Assembly (NCBI GenBank): GCA_002451275.1 | Contig: DKBS01000187.1 | Span: 5,726-13,321, forward strand | DNA from: Planctomycetaceae bacterium UBA6894 | Lineage (GTDB): Bacteria > Planctomycetota > Planctomycetia > Gemmatales > Gemmataceae | Direction of reading: 5' to 3' | Length of the DNA: 7,596 nt | Part shown: positions 6,399 to 7,596 of the stretch, in pieces | How the letters are laid out: every line of letters starts with the position of its first letter | Position numbering within the stretch: position 1 is the first letter of the stretch | The notes under the pieces: generated by a model | Database searches by the model: none | Told to the model about the DNA's origin: nothing | Seen by the model: the letters and a program-made list of their open reading frames with translations, nothing else | Made by a program: the position numbers and the translations under genes

Positions 6399-7596
6399 AT
6401 GAATGCCGAGCTCAAAATCCCGGCCCGCCCGGCCGTGGTCAAGGACCAGTTGATGCTCATCGATGGCAAATGGCGCCAAAGCGTCAGCGGTAAGTCATTC
6501 GACACGGTTGACCCCGCCACCGGCCAAACCATTTGCCGGGTTGCCGAGGGAGATGCGGCGGACATCGATTTGGCGGTAGCGGCGGCGCGCAGGGCGTTTG
6601 ATTCCGGCCCTTGGGGGCGCATGTCCGCCGCTGAACGCGGCCGCCTGATCTACAAGCTGGCCGACCTGATTGAGAAGAACCGGGAGGAGTTGGCAACCCT
6701 CGAATCTCTCGACAATGGCAAACCCTACCGCGATTCCATTGCCATCGATCTGCCGCTCACCATCAAGTGTTACCGCTATTACGCCGGCTGGGCGGACAAG
6801 ATCGTCGGCAAGACCATCCCGGTTGAGGGGAACTTTTCCTGCTTCACCCGCCACGAACCGGTGGGAGTGGTGGGGCAGATCATCCCGTGGAATTTCCCGT
6901 TGATGATGCAGGCCTGGAAATGGGGCCCGGCCCTCGCCAGTGGTTGCACCATCGTGCTAAAGCCCGCCGAACAGACGCCACTCACCGCGCTACGCGTCGC
7001 CCAGCTTGCCCTGGAGGCTGGGTTCCCCGATGGCGTCATCAATGTGGTGCCCGGTTTTGGTCCCACCGCGGGGGCGGCCCTCACCCGCCACATGGATGTG
7101 GACAAGGTGGCTTTCACGGGGGAGACCACCACGGGCCAGGTCATCATGGAGGCGGCCGCTCGCAGCAACCTGAAGCGTGTCAGCCTGGAACTGGGTGGCA
7201 AAAGCCCCAATGTGGTCTTTGCCGATGCCGACCTCGATGCCGCCGTAGAGGGCGCGCACTTCGGACTGTTCTTCAACCAGGGGCAGGCCTGCTGTGCCGG
7301 AAGCCGGCTGTTCGTGGAGGAATCCATTCACGACGAGTTCGTTTCGCGCCTGGTCCAGCGGGCCCGTTCGCAAAAGCTGGGCGACCCGTTCGACTCCGCC
7401 ACCACCCAAGGGCCCCAGATCACCCGCGAGCAACAGGAGCGGATTCTGGGCTACATCGAGGCGGGCAAGAGGGAGGGGGCGAAAATCCACTGCGGTGGTG
7501 GCAAGCCCAACCTGCCTGGTTATTATGTCGAACCCACGGTTTTCACCGGTGTGAACGATGACATGAAGATCGCCCGCGAGGAGATCTTCGGCCCGG
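6399..7596 (+). CDS. NAD(P)-dependent aldehyde dehydrogenase, 3' end missing
   Basis: 399 codons are present; the full family length is about 490-500, so roughly the last fifth lies outside the window. It is an ALDH-superfamily protein oxidising an aldehyde to the carboxylic acid with NAD(P)+, and it is presumably cytoplasmic. The evidence is the IPWNFP motif with catalytic Asn165, the Rossmann motif FTGETTTG (239-246), the general base Glu264 in LELGGKSPN, and the catalytic nucleophile Cys298 in NQGQACCAGSR. The Glu-Cys spacing of 34 equals that of the well-studied ALDH1/2 enzymes (268/302). The N-terminal sequence MLIDGKW at about 20-26 is the usual beginning of the fold. The substrate cannot be called; the sequence is similar in style to broad aldehyde/betaine-aldehyde dehydrogenases. 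The gene lies downstream of the MoxR operon but is not obviously related to it. No frameshift is seen in the frame from the ATG to the window end. Confidence 0.95.
   Translation, partial: MNAELKIPARPAVVKDQLMLIDGKWRQSVSGKSFDTVDPATGQTICRVAEGDAADIDLAVAAARRAFDSGPWGRMSAAERGRLIYKLADLIEKNREELATLESLDNGKPYRDSIAIDLPLTIKCYRYYAGWADKIVGKTIPVEGNFSCFTRHEPVGVVGQIIPWNFPLMMQAWKWGPALASGCTIVLKPAEQTPLTALRVAQLALEAGFPDGVINVVPGFGPTAGAALTRHMDVDKVAFTGETTTGQVIMEAAARSNLKRVSLELGGKSPNVVFADADLDAAVEGAHFGLFFNQGQACCAGSRLFVEESIHDEFVSRLVQRARSQKLGDPFDSATTQGPQITREQQERILGYIEAGKREGAKIHCGGGKPNLPGYYVEPTVFTGVNDDMKIAREEIFGP

Noticed and set aside
6887..7561. Second + strand open frame of 224 codons inside the aldehyde dehydrogenase
   Set aside because: It is out of frame with the continuous aldehyde dehydrogenase reading frame, which has all catalytic residues; the product is Gly/Arg/His-rich noise.

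Overview
This 7.6 kb, GC-rich window is fully coding on the + strand, apart from one 77-base gap. It looks like the chromosome of a free-living bacterium. A Planctomycetota/Verrucomicrobiota-like (PVC) origin is my best guess. It rests on the GC-rich codon use, on the DUF4129/DUF4350/MoxR/DUF58 gene set, and on the remembered style of the aldehyde dehydrogenase (the run around GQACCAGSRLFVEE). It is not proven by anything in the window.

Positions 2-6321 hold one tightly packed block of six genes that looks like a single operon. In order: the 3' part of a one-pass membrane protein with a DUF4129-like tail; a DUF4350/GldG-like membrane-anchored protein; a MoxR-family AAA+ ATPase; an unusually long (677 aa) DUF58/von Willebrand factor A (vWA) membrane protein; a six-helix membrane protein of unknown family; and a two-helix small membrane protein of 101 aa. 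Three junctions are ATGA stop/start overlaps (730-733, 5090-5093, 6016-6019). The MoxR and DUF58 genes are 3 nt apart, and the DUF4350 and MoxR genes touch or lie within 38 nt depending on the start. Such spacing suggests translational coupling and a co-assembled membrane complex.

The likely mechanism is a MoxR ATPase remodelling or activating a partner with a vWA fold (the DUF58 protein) at the cytoplasmic membrane. The DUF4350 and DUF4129 proteins would act as envelope-side or membrane partners. Modules of this kind are widespread but poorly characterised, and the substrate cannot be read from the sequence.

The most unusual item is the DUF58 protein. Its vWA domain carries an insertion of about 150 residues that includes a hydrophobic, possibly membrane-inserting hairpin, and its MIDAS metal-binding motif is degenerate (DGTRP instead of DxSxS). 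The two small membrane proteins that close the operon have no family I recognise.

Positions 6399-7596 begin a separate metabolic gene: a NAD(P)-dependent aldehyde dehydrogenase with its own good ribosome binding site, cut by the window end. No RNA genes, insertion sequences, CRISPR arrays or convincing terminators were seen.
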